A stretch of DNA of 64,000 nt from Laguncularia racemosa (GCA_037954665.1 JBBMOL010000013.1:6944001-7008000); one strand, 5' to 3'; counted from the stretch's first letter, positions 13,440 through 25,010 are shown. A program made the numbers and translations. Notes: generated by a model from the sequence alone, not told the origin.

Positions 13440-13990
13440 TGCTAAATTTCTAAAAGATCTATTATCCAACAAACATAAGTTAGAGGAGTTATCCACTATG
13501 ACACTCAGTGAGGAACACTTAGCGATCTTGCAAAATAAATTACCCAAAAAGCTGAAAGATCCGAGGAGCTTTACTATCCCCTGCCTGATCGACACTCTGT
13601 CTGTAGAAAAAGCCTTAGTAGACTTAGGAGCAAGCATAAATTTGATGCCGTATAAACTATTTAAAAGATTAGGATTTTGAGAGCCTAAACCAACATGTAT
13701 GAGCTTACAATTAGCTGATAGGTTAGTAAAGTACCTTAGTGTTATTATTGAGGATGTGTTAGTTAAGGTTGAGACCTTTATTTTTCCTATTGATTTTGTC
13801 ATTTTGGATATGGATGAAGATATAGAGGTGCCTTTGATCCTAGGTTAACCCTTATTAGCCACTACTAGAGCTATCATCGATGTCAGCAATGGTAAACTCA
13901 TCCTAAGAGTTGGTGATGAAGAGCTGGTATTCAAGTTTCCAGAGGTGTTGAAGAAACCATTTAATCAAGATGAAACATGTTATTTTCTTG
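13440..13990 (+). pseudogene. Athila aspartic protease (broken)
   Basis: The segment encodes the lineage-typical KLPKKLKDPRSFTIPCLI, the active-site block DLGAS at 13621-13635 followed by INLMP, then after a stop at 13678 [27 protein letters not shown] and VPLILG with a second stop in the GRP position. The enzyme would cleave the Gag-Pol precursor. The two in-frame stops mean no complete product. It lies between the gag linker and the RT domain. Confidence 0.82.
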
Positions 13991-14279
13991 ATAATATTGA
14001 TATCTCTATTGCTAGTTGTATGCAGGACATACTTTATGAAGATCCCCTAGAGTTATGTATAGCGCAAGGTGAGGTGAGTCCGATAGAAACCCCTATATGC
14101 ATAGAAAATTTAACTTAATTGGAAGCTAATGAGTTCATGTAGAGGTGAAAGGACTTTAAGGAAATCGATAGGGGAAAGAGAGTAAGATTGAAGCCCTCCA
14201 TTGAAGAACCACCAATGCTAGAGCTTAAGCAGTTACCTTATTATTTGGAGTATGCCTTTCTAGAAAAAGGACTTTAAAT

Positions 14280-15422
14280 TACTGGTGATTATTTCTTCTA
14301 ATTTAGAGATTAGTCGAAAAGAAAAGCTCCTACAAGTTCTTAGGGAACATAAGAGATCTATCGCATGGAAGATATCGAATATTCGAGGCATCAATCCTTC
14401 TTTTTGTACTCATAAGATCTTATTGGAAGACAACTTTAAACTAGTTGTTCAAGCCTAGAGAAGGTTAAACTTGAATATGAAGGAATTTATCAAGGCTGAG
14501 GTAATTAAACTCATGGATGCAGGTTTGATATACCTTATTTCTGATAGCTCCTGGGTAAGTCTTGTGCAGGTTGTTCCAAAAAGGGCGGTATGATGGTGGT
14601 CCCAAACAAGATTAATGAGCTCATCTTAATAAAGGCAGTTACCGGATGGAGAGTGTGCATCGATTATAGGAGGCTAAATGATGCCACACAGAAAGATCAT
14701 TTTCCCTTACCATTTATAGACCAAATGCTTGAAAGACTAGACGGGCATATGCATTATTACTTTTTGGATGGTTTGTCTAGATATTTCCAAATTCCAATTT
14801 CCCTAGAAGATCAGGAAAGACCACCTTTACATGCCCCTATGGCACCTTTGCATACTGACGGATGCCTTTTAGACTCTGTAACACACCAACAACCTTCTAG
14901 CGATGTATGGTAGCCATTTTTGAAGACTTCATCGAAGAAATAATGGAGGTCTTCATGGATGACTTATCAGTTTTTGGAGACTCTTTTAAGCAATGCCTTC
15001 ACAATTTGGATAGGGTACTAACAAGATGCGAAGAGACCAATTTAGTCCTTAATTGGAAGAAGTGCTACTTTATGGTGCAAGAGGGAATCATTTGGGGCAC
15101 AAGGTTTCTGTTAGGGGGATTGAAGTGAACATTCCTAAGATTGAAATAATTTCCAACTTGACACCCCCTACCTCAGTAAAGGTCATTCAAATCTTCTTAG
15201 GACATGTAGGGTTTTATAGGAGATTCATTAAAGATTTCTCTAAGATAGGTAGGCCTTTAACTAGGTTATTGGACAATGATGTACCATTTACGTTCTCACA
15301 AAAGTACCTTGATGCATTTAATGCTCTTAAGCATAAATTAACTAATGCCCTTATTATGGTTTCCCTCAATTGGAATCTCCCCTTCGAGTTAATGTACAAT
15401 GCCAATGACTTTACGATTAGGG
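14280..15422 (+). pseudogene. Athila reverse transcriptase and start of RNase H (broken)
   Basis: RT blocks are visible across three frames: WRVCIDYRRLNDATQKDHFPLP at about 14648-14715, LDGLSRYFQIPIS near 14765, the catalytic FMDD (YxDD equivalent) at about 14952-14963, LGHVGFYRRFIKDFSKIGRPL near 15200-15255, and the connection to RNase H up to 15422. Two frame changes (near 14905 and 15060-15100) and upstream stops break it. At 15423-15427 the frame enters the duplicated target of the inner element and resumes at about 19076. The enzyme would copy element RNA into DNA. Confidence 0.85.
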
Positions 15423-15427
15423 TTGTG

Positions 15428-16023
15428 TGATGGGAATCAAATCATGGTTCTTATAAAGTTATTCAACGCAGGATGCAAAGCACAAGAACTGCAGGTGGAT
15501 GCCCTTAGGCCGGCCATAAAGGCTGACAACTTTCATCCTAGACCGACCATTCAAGTTCGGCGGCATCGAGATAGGCCAGTAGCTTAACCTTCAAGGCTGG
15601 CGACTTTAGAAGATAAGTCGGCCATCTAAGCCGACAGCTTACCATGCAAGGCCAACGACCTTTATTCCAAAGTCGGTGGCTTATGTAAGTGATTCGAACA
15701 AAATGTTGTGACTTTTCGCATTTGTTTTCCCTTTGCTAAGAATTTGGGGCCTTTTGAACATTTGAGAAAACACTTTGTGAAGTTTATTCTTTAATTTACT
15801 CTTATCAATCTGTGGGATTGTGGCGAGTGATGGTATTTGATTATTGTGCGTCATATCAGCAAATCCGTATTAGGACTACTCTCTTGCTGATGCGTCATAT
15901 CCGGTAAGGGTTTAGGGTTTATTTTATGTTATCGTTCGTTATTTGACTATCGGAATCGAATTACTATTGATTGTCGCTTTGGAATTAGAATCATTTAATT
16001 CAATCATAGTTTTAGGCACATCA
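15428..16023 (+). repeat. 5' LTR of inner Gypsy element 1
   Basis: It starts TGATGGGAATCAAATCA and ends TTTTAGGCACATCA. It is clearly homologous to 18480-19075 with scattered substitutions and small length differences. The first 250 bases contain several degenerate GCCGGC-type palindromes (for example GGCCGGCC at about 15510). Confidence 0.85.
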
Positions 16024-16028
16024 ACTTT

Positions 16029-16040
16029 TGGTATTAGAGC
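16029..16040 (+). other. Primer-binding site, initiator tRNA-Met type
   Basis: TGGTATTAGAGC differs by one C-to-T change from TGGTATCAGAGC, the plant initiator-tRNA-Met complement used by many Gypsy and Copia elements. It lies five bases after the LTR. Confidence 0.8.
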
Positions 16041-16483
16041 TCAGATTAAGATTGGAGATTGTGTTTATTGGAATTTTTGTGACAAATTAGGGTTTTGATA
16101 TTATGAATTTGTATTGTGATATGTTGTTATTGAATTGGTGTTAAACATTGGTTATTAATTGGGTTGTGTTGTTACTGTGCAATTTAATTCAGGTTTGTTT
16201 GTGGAATTCACATCAATTGAAATTAGGGTTCTTGTTGTTATTGTTGTGGTTGTGCGATTTTGTTGTTGTAGGTTGTGAATTTCATTGTTGAATTGATTAA
16301 TAGTTAATCAGGGTTGGTTGTTATTGTTGTTGTTGTTGTTTGTGTATCCTGGTTTATTATCGTTGTGTTAGGTTTGAGTTGAGGATTGAACGAAGGTTGT
16401 AATTGGGAATTGTGCCATTTGGGGTTTGTGTAGTGTGTAATTGTGATTTGGAATTCTAGTGTTGAGACTGCAATTCAGTGAAG

Positions 16484-18300
16484 ATGTCGAACGACAGTGT
16501 TAATGGGGGATTCGGGAATGAGGCCAACAGCTAGTTAGGAGGAGGAGTATAGGGTCGTCATACTGCAAGCGGAAAAAGAACAGTAGAAGAGCGGTTGTAG
16601 GACCTGACTACCATTGTTGCTAATCTAGCAACACAGGTCAATTGGATGACATTACCCTAACATCCAGCGGCAAATCCGCAGGCACCCCCACCTAGGGTAG
16701 CCCTTAATGCTGTGGGTTGAGAAGGAGCAGTAGGAGAAAACAGGGGCAGACAGGTTGGAAGACAGTACCAAGCTTACAGAGAGGAGAGGGATGATAATTT
16801 TGGGGATGAACTTTATCCTAACCATGAGTTCAGACCGCTAAGGGGTTTAAAGTATGTAAAATTGCATATGCCTTCATTTGCTAGAAAGGGACCTACATAG
16901 GAGTACCTTGATTGGGAGGATAAGGTAGAAGGACTCTTCAAGTGCTATGAGATTAATGACCATATGAGAGTTTATCTAGCAGTAGTTAAATTTACAGGGT
17001 ATGCTACCTTGTGGTGGAAAAACCTTGTGGCTAATAGGAAGAGAGAGGTGATGTTGAGATTCATACTTGGCAAGAAATGAAAAAGGTGTTGAGGAAGAGG
17101 TTTATACCAGAACACTAAAGGCAGGAGTTATTCATGCATCATTAGACATTGAGACAAGGGGGCAAAATAGTAGATGAGTATGTTTAGGAGTTTAAGACAC
17201 TAAGGATCCAATGTGGGATAGTTGAACCTCCTGAATAGACTATGGCACGATTTGTATTTGGGTTGAAATATGAGATAGCATGTATTATCGAGCTGCAGAG
17301 GTATGACACTCTTGATGAGGCCATACAGTTGGCTTTAAAAATTGAGAGGCAGAACCGCTCTAATCCATACAGAGCATTGAGTAACAGGTATAGATCCACT
17401 ACTCAGTTATATAGATCAGATAATCAGTATGTTAGAAAGGGGGAAATTAATAGGATTGTGAAATCAAATGCAAATGTTACTGATAGGGAGAGGGATAGTT
17501 CTGGAAAAGGCAAAGTGGTTGCAGGGGTTGATATCTAACAAATAGTACCCAGGTCATCAAGTGGAAAGATTCATCAAGCCCAATGCTTCAAATGCATGGG
17601 CTTTGGACACATGGCTACTCAGTGTCTCAACAAAAGGGTGATGACTGCTATAGAGGTGGAAAATAAGGGTGGCAAGGAAGACGTACTTGAGCCTACAGAT
17701 TTATTAGTAGTGCTAAAGGAATATTATGAGGATCCAGACGCTGAGGTACATGAGGACAAGGGTAATGATCAATATTTGGCTATTAATGTACTACGTAAGG
17801 TAATGACTACATCTCCAAATATCGAGGACGTGCAAAGAGAAAACTTATTCCATATTCCTTGCAGGGTCCAAGGTAATCTTTATTCCCTTCTTATTGATGG
17901 TGTTAGTTGTACCAATGTTATAGCTATTGCATTAGTGAATAAATTACAACTAGTCACTACACCCCATCTTAGGCCCTATGAATTACATTGACTGAGTGAG
18001 CGAGACAAACTGCATGTCACTCAGAGGGTTAAGGTTCCAATCAACATAGGGAAAAAGTACCAGGATATAATTGATTGCGATGTTCTCTCTATATGCACAT
18101 TACATATATTATTGAGTAGACTTTGGTTATCTAACAGAAGGGTGTTGCATGATAGGTTTAGAAACACTTATGTGTTTCAAAAGGATGGTAAACGGGTTGT
18201 TTTAAATCCTATGTCACCAACTGAGGTACATGAAGCCCAAGAGTAGATCATTAAAACCACCAAAGGGAAGTCCTTGATAGTAAAGAGGAAGGGATTGGGG
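16484..18300 (+). pseudogene. Gag and partial protease of inner element 1 (broken)
   Basis: The ATG at 16484 begins MSNDSVNGG. The retrotransposon-gag core is recognisable at about 16850-17290 (LHMPSFARKGP, YLDWEDKVEGLF, ATLWWKNLV, FVFGLKYEIACIIELQRYDTL), with several stops. A zinc knuckle of the form CX2CX4HX4C (CFKCMGFGHMATQC) lies at about 17588-17630. The protease start, LLIDGVSCTNV, lies near 17890 and has G-V where a family member normally has S-G. The protease continues to about 18190, followed by a short linker (TTKGKSLIVK). No RT follows. Confidence 0.82.
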
Positions 18301-18479
18301 GACGACCTGAATAAAGTGAATTAGATATAAGTGATTTAGAAGCCTTTAGGACAACCACAACTTCAAGGCAACAGACACTTGCAAACTAAGATTTTCAATC
18401 TAGGGGATTCTCAAAAGTGCGCAACAAAAACAAAGGAACCATTAGATTTGAGGACAAATCTTTCACAGGTCCAAAGAGA

Positions 18480-19075
18480 TAATGGGAATCAAATCACGAT
18501 TCTTACAAAGTTATTCAACGCGGGACGCAAAGCACAAGAACCAGAGGTAGACGCCCTTAGGCCAACCATAAATGCCGGCGACTTTCATCCTAGACCAACC
18601 ATTCAAAGCCGGTGGCGTTGCTTACTAAAGTCGGCGGCTTTGGAATATAAGTCGGCCATCTAAGCTAGTGGCTTACCATGCAAGGCCAGCGGCCTTTATT
18701 CCAAAGCCGGTGACTTATGTAGGTGATTTGGACAAAATGTTGTGACTTTTTGCATTTGTTTTCCCTTTGCTATATATTTGTTGTTTTGTAAGAATTTGGG
18801 GACTTTTGAACATTTAAGAAAACACTTTGTGAAGTTTATTCTTCAATTTACTCTTATCAATCCGTGCGATTGTGGCGAGTGGTGGTATTGGATTGTTGTG
18901 CATCATATCAACAAATCCGTACTAGGACTGCTTTCTTGCTGGTGCGTTATATTCGGTAAAGGTTTAGAGTTTATTTTATGTTACCGTTCGTTATTTGACT
19001 ATTGGAATCGAATTACTATTAATTGTCGCCTCATAATTGGAATCATTCAATTTGATCATAGTTTTAGGCACATCA
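18480..19075 (+). repeat. 3' LTR of inner Gypsy element 1
   Basis: It begins TAATGGGAATC (the terminal TG has become TA) and ends GGCACATCA directly before the ctgtg target copy. Relative to the 5' LTR it has an extra stretch near 18772-18790 and a shorter palindrome array, so the equal lengths are coincidental. Confidence 0.84.
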
Positions 19076-19080
19076 CTGTG

Positions 19081-19476
19081 CTTAGGCAAAGAAAAGATAA
19101 GCATTTCCAACCCATTTCATACGCCAGCAAAACCTTCACGAATGTACAGGAAAATTATACAACTACTGAAAAAGAGTTGTTAGCTGTCGTCTTTGCATTT
19201 GATAAATTTCATTCCTATTTGATTCTATCTAATGTTATTATTTATACTGACCATTTTGCTTTAAGATACTTATTGAGTAAATCAGATGTTAAATCACGAC
19301 TCATTCGATGGATCTTATTACTCCAAGAATTCGATATCGAGATTAGAGACAAGAAAGGTGCTAAGAATCTTACAGCAAATCACCTATCCAGACTTGACAA
19401 TCCAACCTTGGAGAAACTAGACAAAAAAGAGATTAATGATGCATTTCCTGAGGAACGCTTGTATGTTGCCACTTAG
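19081..19476 (+). pseudogene. Athila RNase H, continuation after inner element 1
   Basis: It is open from the insertion to the stop at 19476. It contains KHFQPISYASKTF, the conserved TTEKELLAVVFAFDKF (catalytic Glu region), IIYTDHFALRYLL (catalytic Asp) and LIRWILLLQEFDIEI, ending with a short linker. It continues the RT domain broken at 15422. The enzyme would remove the RNA strand during reverse transcription. The upstream part of any listed open frame here (18742-19075) is LTR sequence, not protein. Confidence 0.85.
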
Positions 19477-20205
19477 GTAAGAGAACCTGACTCTTCATGC
19501 TTTGCTGACATAGCAAATTATTTAGTTGCTTACACTCTCCCTAAAGAGCTTTCGAGTCAGCAAAAGAAGAAATTCTTTACTAAGTTGAAATATTATTTTT
19601 GGGAGGACCCCTACCTTTTCAAAATTTGTGTAAATCAGATTATAAGGAGATGTGTATCTCACGCAAAAGGTTGGCAAATACTCAGTCGTTTTCACACCGG
19701 GCTAATAAGAGGTCATCATTATTCCAACAAAATTGCTTATAAGGTTTTAGAATCGGGATTCTTCTAGCCTACACTATTCAAGGACACCCACAGGTATGTA
19801 AAATCATGTAATAAATGTCAACGAACATGTAATATTTCCCAACGTGATGTAATGCCCCAAAGTTACATTCTTGTTTGTGAAGTATTTGATGTCTAAGGTA
19901 TTGATTTTATGGGGCCTTTCTCGAACTCAGCAGGAAATAGATATATTCTAGTAGCTATAGACTATGTATCAAAATGGGTAGAGGCTCAAGCCTTGCTCAC
20001 GAATGATGCCAAGGTAGTTACCAAATTCCTAAAAAAAAATTATTTTCTTGATTTGGTGCTCCTAGGGAAATCATAAGTGATAGGAGCACACATTTTTACA
20101 ATACGCAATTTGAGAAAGTACTTAAACAGTACGGCATGGATCATAGGATAGCCACCCCCTATCACCCCCAAACTAGTGGTAAAGTAGAAGTTGCCAATAG
20201 GGATT
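19477..20205 (+). pseudogene. Athila integrase, N-terminal and core part (broken)
   Basis: A degenerate HHCC zinc-binding domain is visible (histidines near FHTGLIRGHH at about 19690, then CNKCQ near 19812). The core follows with GIDFMGPF (first catalytic Asp near 19903), a second Asp in the SDRST-like segment near 20075 in a shifted frame, and the catalytic Glu codon at 20187-20189 (KVEVANRD). The inner element 2 target begins at 20201, a few codons after this Glu. The remainder is at 24407 onward. Stops and a frameshift near 20040 break it. Confidence 0.83.
20201..20205. repeat. Left target-site duplication of inner element 2 (ggatt)
   Basis: ggatt here is repeated exactly at 24402-24406, on the far side of the element. 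Both are Athila integrase codons. Confidence 0.85.
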
Positions 20206-20920
20206 TGATGCGAACCCCGCCAACCCATGATGAAACCCGATGATCTAGATTCAATAATCCCCACAACCTACAAATCTATCAAGAATAATGGAAACCGCGA
20301 CCCGTTATCTATAGACGAGACAAGAACCTTAGTATAAGTGCTAACGTTACAATCGATTATGGAACAATCGATTGATAAGTTTAGGATGAATGCCATGGAT
20401 TCAAAATCCGATAAGTTCGATAGTTCTATCAAGAATCAAAAGAGAAAAACTCTTTAATTTTGTGAATAAACTTTCTTCATTGTTTTACAATGAGTCTATG
20501 ACGACTATTTATAGTCTCACAAGAAAAAGTAAACAAAACGACATAAAAAAAAAAAACTAATTCGAATAAAGGACAAACATTATACACCGACGACCTAAAA
20601 TATTACAAAGTCGGCAGCTTTGAGAAAGTCTTCAACTGGCATTTAATTGCATGTACGCCGGCCACTTAGGCCGGCAACTTACTTTCCAACGACGGCCATT
20701 TAAGCTGGCGGCCTTCATCTCCACGATAACCATTTAGGCTAGCAGCTTAAATCGCTAAGGCCGACAGCCTTCAATGATTTTGAAGCTATTGGCCTTTGAT
20801 CTCTTCCTCAACTTCCGCCTTCGCGTTCCGCACTTCAAATTAGGCCATGCTCCTTGATCCAGTCTTCCTAACTTGTCTTTAATCATCCTTAGACCAATCC
20901 TCATAGCATGATCTTCATCA
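20206..20920 (-). repeat. 3' LTR of inner Gypsy element 2
   Basis: This 715-bp repeat is homologous to 23720-24401. It carries a run of degenerate palindromes of the GGCCGGC and GTCGGCAGC type at about 20585-20785. About 50 bp of that array is missing from the other LTR. Confidence 0.86.
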
Positions 20921-20934
20921 TTCCCCTCCTCTTG
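20921..20934 (-). other. Polypurine tract of inner element 2
   Basis: On the minus strand this reads CAAGAGGAGGGGAA directly before the 3' LTR, as expected for the primer of plus-strand DNA synthesis. Confidence 0.75.
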
Positions 20935-21275
20935 AAAAGAATTTGTCCTTAAATCGTCACCTACATTATAAGGACTCAAATCAGTAATATTAAAAATAGT
21001 ACTAGTTTGATACTTACCTAGCAATTCCAATCTATAAACGTTATCGTTGAGGTACTCGAGAACTCAAAATGGACCCTCGCCTCTTAGAAGCTGCTCTAAT
21101 TGCCTTTGTGCTAGGAATCGCTTTTGACGCTTGCGTACCCAAACCCAATCTTTAGGTTCGAAGAGTATTTGACAAGGCCTTTTGTTGGTTCGTTTGGCAC
21201 AATGCTTCTTCTGTCGCTAATATTGAGTTTGGCCTTCTCATGATCTTGAGCAGATCTTTTTGTTCTTGAAAATAG
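20935..21275 (-). pseudogene. Pol C-terminal tail of inner element 2
   Basis: Reading leftward, the tail encodes a segment with KDWVWV near 21150, then GKYQTSTIFNITDLSPYN and GDDLRTNSFQEE near 20930-21020. In complete Gypsy elements of this kind these lie after the integrase core. The last frame then enters the LTR. Because the integrase core is absent upstream, this is a leftover, not an enzyme. Confidence 0.75.
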
Positions 21276-21519
21276 AGCATTCTTAACCTCACTGACCCTT
21301 ACTTCAAAATTTTCTTTCCACTATGTTTTTCTTTCATCACTCATTCTTTTCCTCTCCTTTCTTTTTTCTTTGTAATAACACTCAGTTTATTTTTATCACT
21401 TACTCACGTTTGTTCTCTCTCTTTTTCTTCTGCAATAGTACTTAGTTTATTTTTATCTCTCACTCTCTTTTGTTCTCTCTCTTTTTGTATCCTCACTTAA
21501 TCTTCATAAACCTCACTAG

Positions 21520-21860
21520 GTATCAAAGGACAGAGTAATATGTTTCTGCTCATATACAAAAGAGTATTTGTTAGTGAATCCATCATGCTTCACTTGCTTA
21601 ACAAATTGCTATGGCCTCCCTAATAACAAGTGTGTAGCTTGCATTGGAACTACATCACACAGCACTTCATTCTCATACTTTCTAATGCTAAAAGAAACTA
21701 ACACCCGTTTTGTCACTCTCACTTCACCACTATCATTCAGCCATTGCAATTTATAAGGACGGGGATGTTTAATTGTAGGAAGCCCCAATTTTTCCACCAT
21801 GGTTGTGCTAGCAGCATTTGTACAACTCCCACCATCTATAATCACACTACACACCTTGCT
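21520..21860 (-). pseudogene. Aspartic protease of inner element 2
   Basis: It encodes CSVIIDGGSCTNAAS (the family usually has DSGS; here DGGS), LGLPTIKHPRPYKLQWLND, CDVVPMQATHLLLGRP and a short tail. The length from active site to the GRP motif is normal. It lies directly downstream of gag on the minus strand and is followed by the pol deletion. Confidence 0.8.
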
Positions 21861-22089
21861 TTGAATTAGGCATTTAGTATAAAAGATATTTTCTCATTGC
21901 ACATTTTCTTCTTCTCTAACCTATACAGTCAAAGCTCTTATAGCTACCAAAAACTCACCTTAAACAACGTACTCCTCCCCATCATCATCCTCCAATGGTG
22001 GCATAGAATCATGATTCGATTCACTGTCAGTTTCAATCACTCCATTATCCCTTATCACCATAACTCTCCTATTTGGACATTGATTAGCT

Positions 22090-23131
22090 AAGTGTCCTCT
22101 ACCTGACATTTAAAATATTTAATATCTCTATTCCTAGAAGTAGAAGGATTGGATTTACCTCTAGTCCCATGAGATGCCAAGTCTAATGTTTATTCTGGTA
22201 GTAGTTTAGAGTGGGGTTGTTTCTCCTCCCTCTCCCCTGTTTCAGCTCTCCAATTAGACAAACTTGGTATGGCACATGTGGTGCTACTACCCTTCTGCTT
22301 GAGTTGCTTCTCAACCTTAATAGCTATATGAACCATATCCTCCAGCTCCACACAATGTTGCAACTCCACCATATTCTGAATCTCCCTATTCAAGCCAACT
22401 AAGAACTTGGCTATAGTTGCCTCTCAGTCCTCCTCAATATTAGCCTTGACCATGATAACCTCTATCTCCTTATGATATTCCTTCACGCTACTATTGCCTT
22501 ACTTAAGGGTTTGTAATTTGTTGTACAATTCCCTATGGTAGTATGTAGGCATAAATCGTTTCCTTATAATCCTCTTCATCTCCTCCCATGTTCTTAATGG
22601 TGGTTCTCTATTTCTCCTCTTATTCAATAAAAGTTGATGCCACCAAACAATTGCATAATCAGAAAATTCAATGGCAGCAAGTTTTACCTTTTTTGCTTCA
22701 GAATAGTTGTGACACTCAAAAATCAACACCACCTTCTTCTCTCACTCTAGATATACCTCAAGGTCATTTTGCCCTTGGAATGAAGGGATTTTCATCTTTA
22801 TGTTCCCCAAGTTGTTATCTTCCCCATTCCTAGCTCCTTTAATTCTTTCTGCATTCCTCTTATAATCCATAAATGAATCCTAATCAAATTCAGCTATAGA
22901 TCCTTCCCTTCCCCATTCATCTTCCTCCATGTGCACTACCCTTCTAGGCATTTTATCCCTCTTATGCCCAGCAAAAGCAATCCGTGGTTGCTCAAAATTC
23001 TGCTCCAACTGCTCATGAAATTGATCTATCTCTACTCTAAACATTCTCCTAATCTCAATAGTTAAAGTTTCCATGATCAATTTCGTATCAATTCCCCCCA
23101 TCACACTTTCAAGAGAATTTCTATTTGACAT
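22090..23131 (-). pseudogene. Gag of inner element 2 (broken)
   Basis: The likely start is the internal ATG at MSNRNSLESVMGG. Visible parts are a Glu-rich N-terminal region, KMKIPSFQGQNDLEVYLE, the capsid block VKLAAIEFSDYAIVWWHQLL with RRNREPPLRTWEEMK (22499-22732), and FLVGLNREIQNMVELQ followed by a Ser/Arg-rich tail (22190-22393). A degenerate zinc knuckle region lies near 22100. Stops at about 22878, 22735 and 22500 break it. Confidence 0.82.
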
Positions 23132-23704
23132 AGTGCTGCACAAGAAAATGTTAGGAGTAATAAAATAAAATCTCACAAATTCACTCACTCACGTGTTTTA
23201 CTCAAATTTCTCTATTGTTCTCACCAATCCTTACCTACTAAAAAATTCCTCATTTCGGTTCTTTTGGAACTAACAATCCAATCAAATTTATTCCGGTAGA
23301 AATCCACCCAACTTTCCCAACAGCAGTTTCATAACACGATTTGACAAGATTTACATAACACTAAGAATTCACCAAATAAACTCTAAATCACAAGCAATAA
23401 CAACAACCTCCGCTCAATCTCCAATTCTAAATCAATACAACCCAATTGATAGCAATTTCCCTTTTTCTTCTTCTTCTCCTTCTTCTTCTTATTCTTTTTA
23501 TATATGGATTTCCCTTTTTCCTTTTCTACTCTTTTTTTTTTCTTGAGAAAGGAAGTGTGTACAATTCCTTTCAAACTTTAACAACAATCAAATCAAAAAT
23601 CTAATTGCAGATTAAATTCAAAAGAATGATTTTTTTTGTTCAAACCCTAGATCTAAGAACAAGTAATTGAAATAACAAGATAGGTGATCCTGACAAACTT
23701 GATT

Positions 23705-23716
23705 GCTCTGATACCA
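23705..23716 (-). other. Primer-binding site of inner element 2 (initiator tRNA-Met)
   Basis: The plus strand reads GCTCTGATACCA, the exact reverse complement of TGGTATCAGAGC. It lies three bases inside the 5' LTR and confirms minus orientation. Confidence 0.85.
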
Positions 23717-23719
23717 AAC

Positions 23720-24401
23720 TGATGCGAACCCCGCCAACCTATGATGAAACCTGACTATCTAGATTCGATAATCCTCACAACCTACGAATCTATCAAGAAT
23801 GATGGAAACCACAACCCGTTGTCTATATACGAGACAAGAACCTTGGTATAAGTGCTAACTCCACAATCAATTATAGGACAATCTATTGATAAGTTTGGGA
23901 TGAACGCTACGAATTCAAAATCCAATAAGTTCGATAGTTCTATCAAAAACCAAAAGAGAAAAACTCTCTAATTTTGTGAGCAAACTTTCTTCAATGTTTT
24001 ACAATGAGTTTATGACGACTATTTATAGTCTCATAAGAAAAAGTAAACAAAATGACATAAAAAAAAAAAACCTAATTCGAATAAAGGACAAACATTATAT
24101 GCCAATGGCCTAAAATATTACAAAGTCGACCTATATTTTATGGAAAGCCAGCGGCTTTTGGAAAGTCTTCAATCGGTGTTTAATTGCATGTACATCAGCC
24201 ACTTAGGTAGGTGGCTTACTTTCCAACGTTGGCTATTTAGGCCATTGGCCTTCAGTGATTCTAAAGCTGTCGGCCTTTGTTCTCTTGCTCGACTTCTGCC
24301 TTTGTGTTCCGCTCTTCAAATTGGGCCATGCTCCTTAATGCAATCTTCCTAGCTTGTCTTCGATCATCCTTAGACCAATCCTCCTAACGTGATCTTCATC
24401 A
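23720..24401 (-). repeat. 5' LTR of inner Gypsy element 2
   Basis: This 682-bp repeat pairs with 20206-20920, with scattered substitutions and a shorter palindrome array. It ends CTTCATCA directly before the ggatt target copy. Confidence 0.86.
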
Positions 24402-24406
24402 GGATT

Positions 24407-25010
24407 TAAAGAGGATTTTGGAAAAAACAATAGAGTATCATCAGAAGGATTGTTCAGATAGGCTAGATGATGCCCTATGGGCCTATAGGACAGCATATAA
24501 GACACCACTAAGCACTACCTTACCCTTTATAGACTTGTATATGGGAAAGCATGCCATTTGCTTGTTGAGATTGAACATAAAGCCTTTTAGGTGGTTAAGT
24601 GTATTAACTTTGATCTCGAGTCTACAGGAACCAAATGAAAGTTTCAGTTAGACGAACTTGAGGAATGGAGAACAGCCGCATATGAAAACTCATGGCTATA
24701 TAAAGAACAGACTAAGCGACTTCATGATCAGAGAATTCGCCAAAGGAGGCCATTTCAAAAAGGAGACCATGTTTTACTCTATAACTCTTGCCTGAGATTA
24801 TTCTCGAGCAAGCTAAAATCTCGATGTTCTGGTTTGTTCATGGTCAAAGAAGTTTTCCCATACGGGACCATTAAAGTAACACATCTAGAGAAGGGTACAT
24901 TTAAAGTCAATGGTCAACAATTGAAGTTGTACCTTAGACGCAAAGTCGATAAATCGACCACTTTGATGAACCTTAAATCATTCTCAACCCTGCCGAGCTA
25001 TCGACATTAA
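24407..25010 (+). pseudogene. Athila integrase C-terminal part, after inner element 2
   Basis: It resumes the integrase core with [20 protein letters not shown] and [17 protein letters not shown] (24418-24540), then in other frames the C-terminal region EEWRTAAYENSWLYKEQTKR and DHVLLYNSCLRLFSSKLKS, ending near 25010. The following GGTGGTAACCCAACC at about 25028 is a typical post-pol segment of Athila elements. Frameshifts near 24550 and 24650 make it non-functional. Confidence 0.84.

Larger units (their letters stand above)
15428..19075 (+). mobile_element. Inner Gypsy element 1: gag-protease element lacking RT/RNase H/integrase
   Basis: Two 596-bp LTRs (15428-16023 and 18480-19075) flank a 2456-bp interior. 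The target duplication is ttgtg on the left and ctgtg on the right, one mismatch. An initiator-tRNA-Met type primer site follows the 5' LTR. The interior has gag with a zinc knuckle and the start of protease, then passes directly to the short tail DLRTN that normally follows pol. RT, RNase H and integrase are absent. It is inserted between the RT and RNase H parts of the Athila element, whose coding sequence resumes directly after it. Several stops in gag show it is not intact. It is comparable in layout to plant non-autonomous gag-only elements (TR-GAG), or it is a simple internal deletion. Confidence 0.85.
20206..24401 (-). mobile_element. Inner Gypsy element 2: gag-protease element lacking RT/RNase H/integrase core, minus strand
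   Basis: The termini read TGATGCGAACC at 20206 and CTTCATCA at 24401, with ggatt on both sides. The LTRs are 20206-20920 (3') and 23720-24401 (5'). The minus-strand interior contains a primer site, gag, protease, and then only the last part of pol: the segment KDWVWV that normally follows integrase, and DLSPYNVGDDLRTN. RT, RNase H and the integrase core are missing between about 21275 and 21220, in a purine-rich joint of the usual GKE/REN-rich linker. It lies in opposite orientation to its Athila host. Stops in gag mean it is not intact. Confidence 0.87.

Noticed and set aside
18742..19075. N-terminal part of the long open frame leading into RNase H
   Set aside because: This part is LTR sequence of inner element 1; only residues after about 19076 are RNase H.
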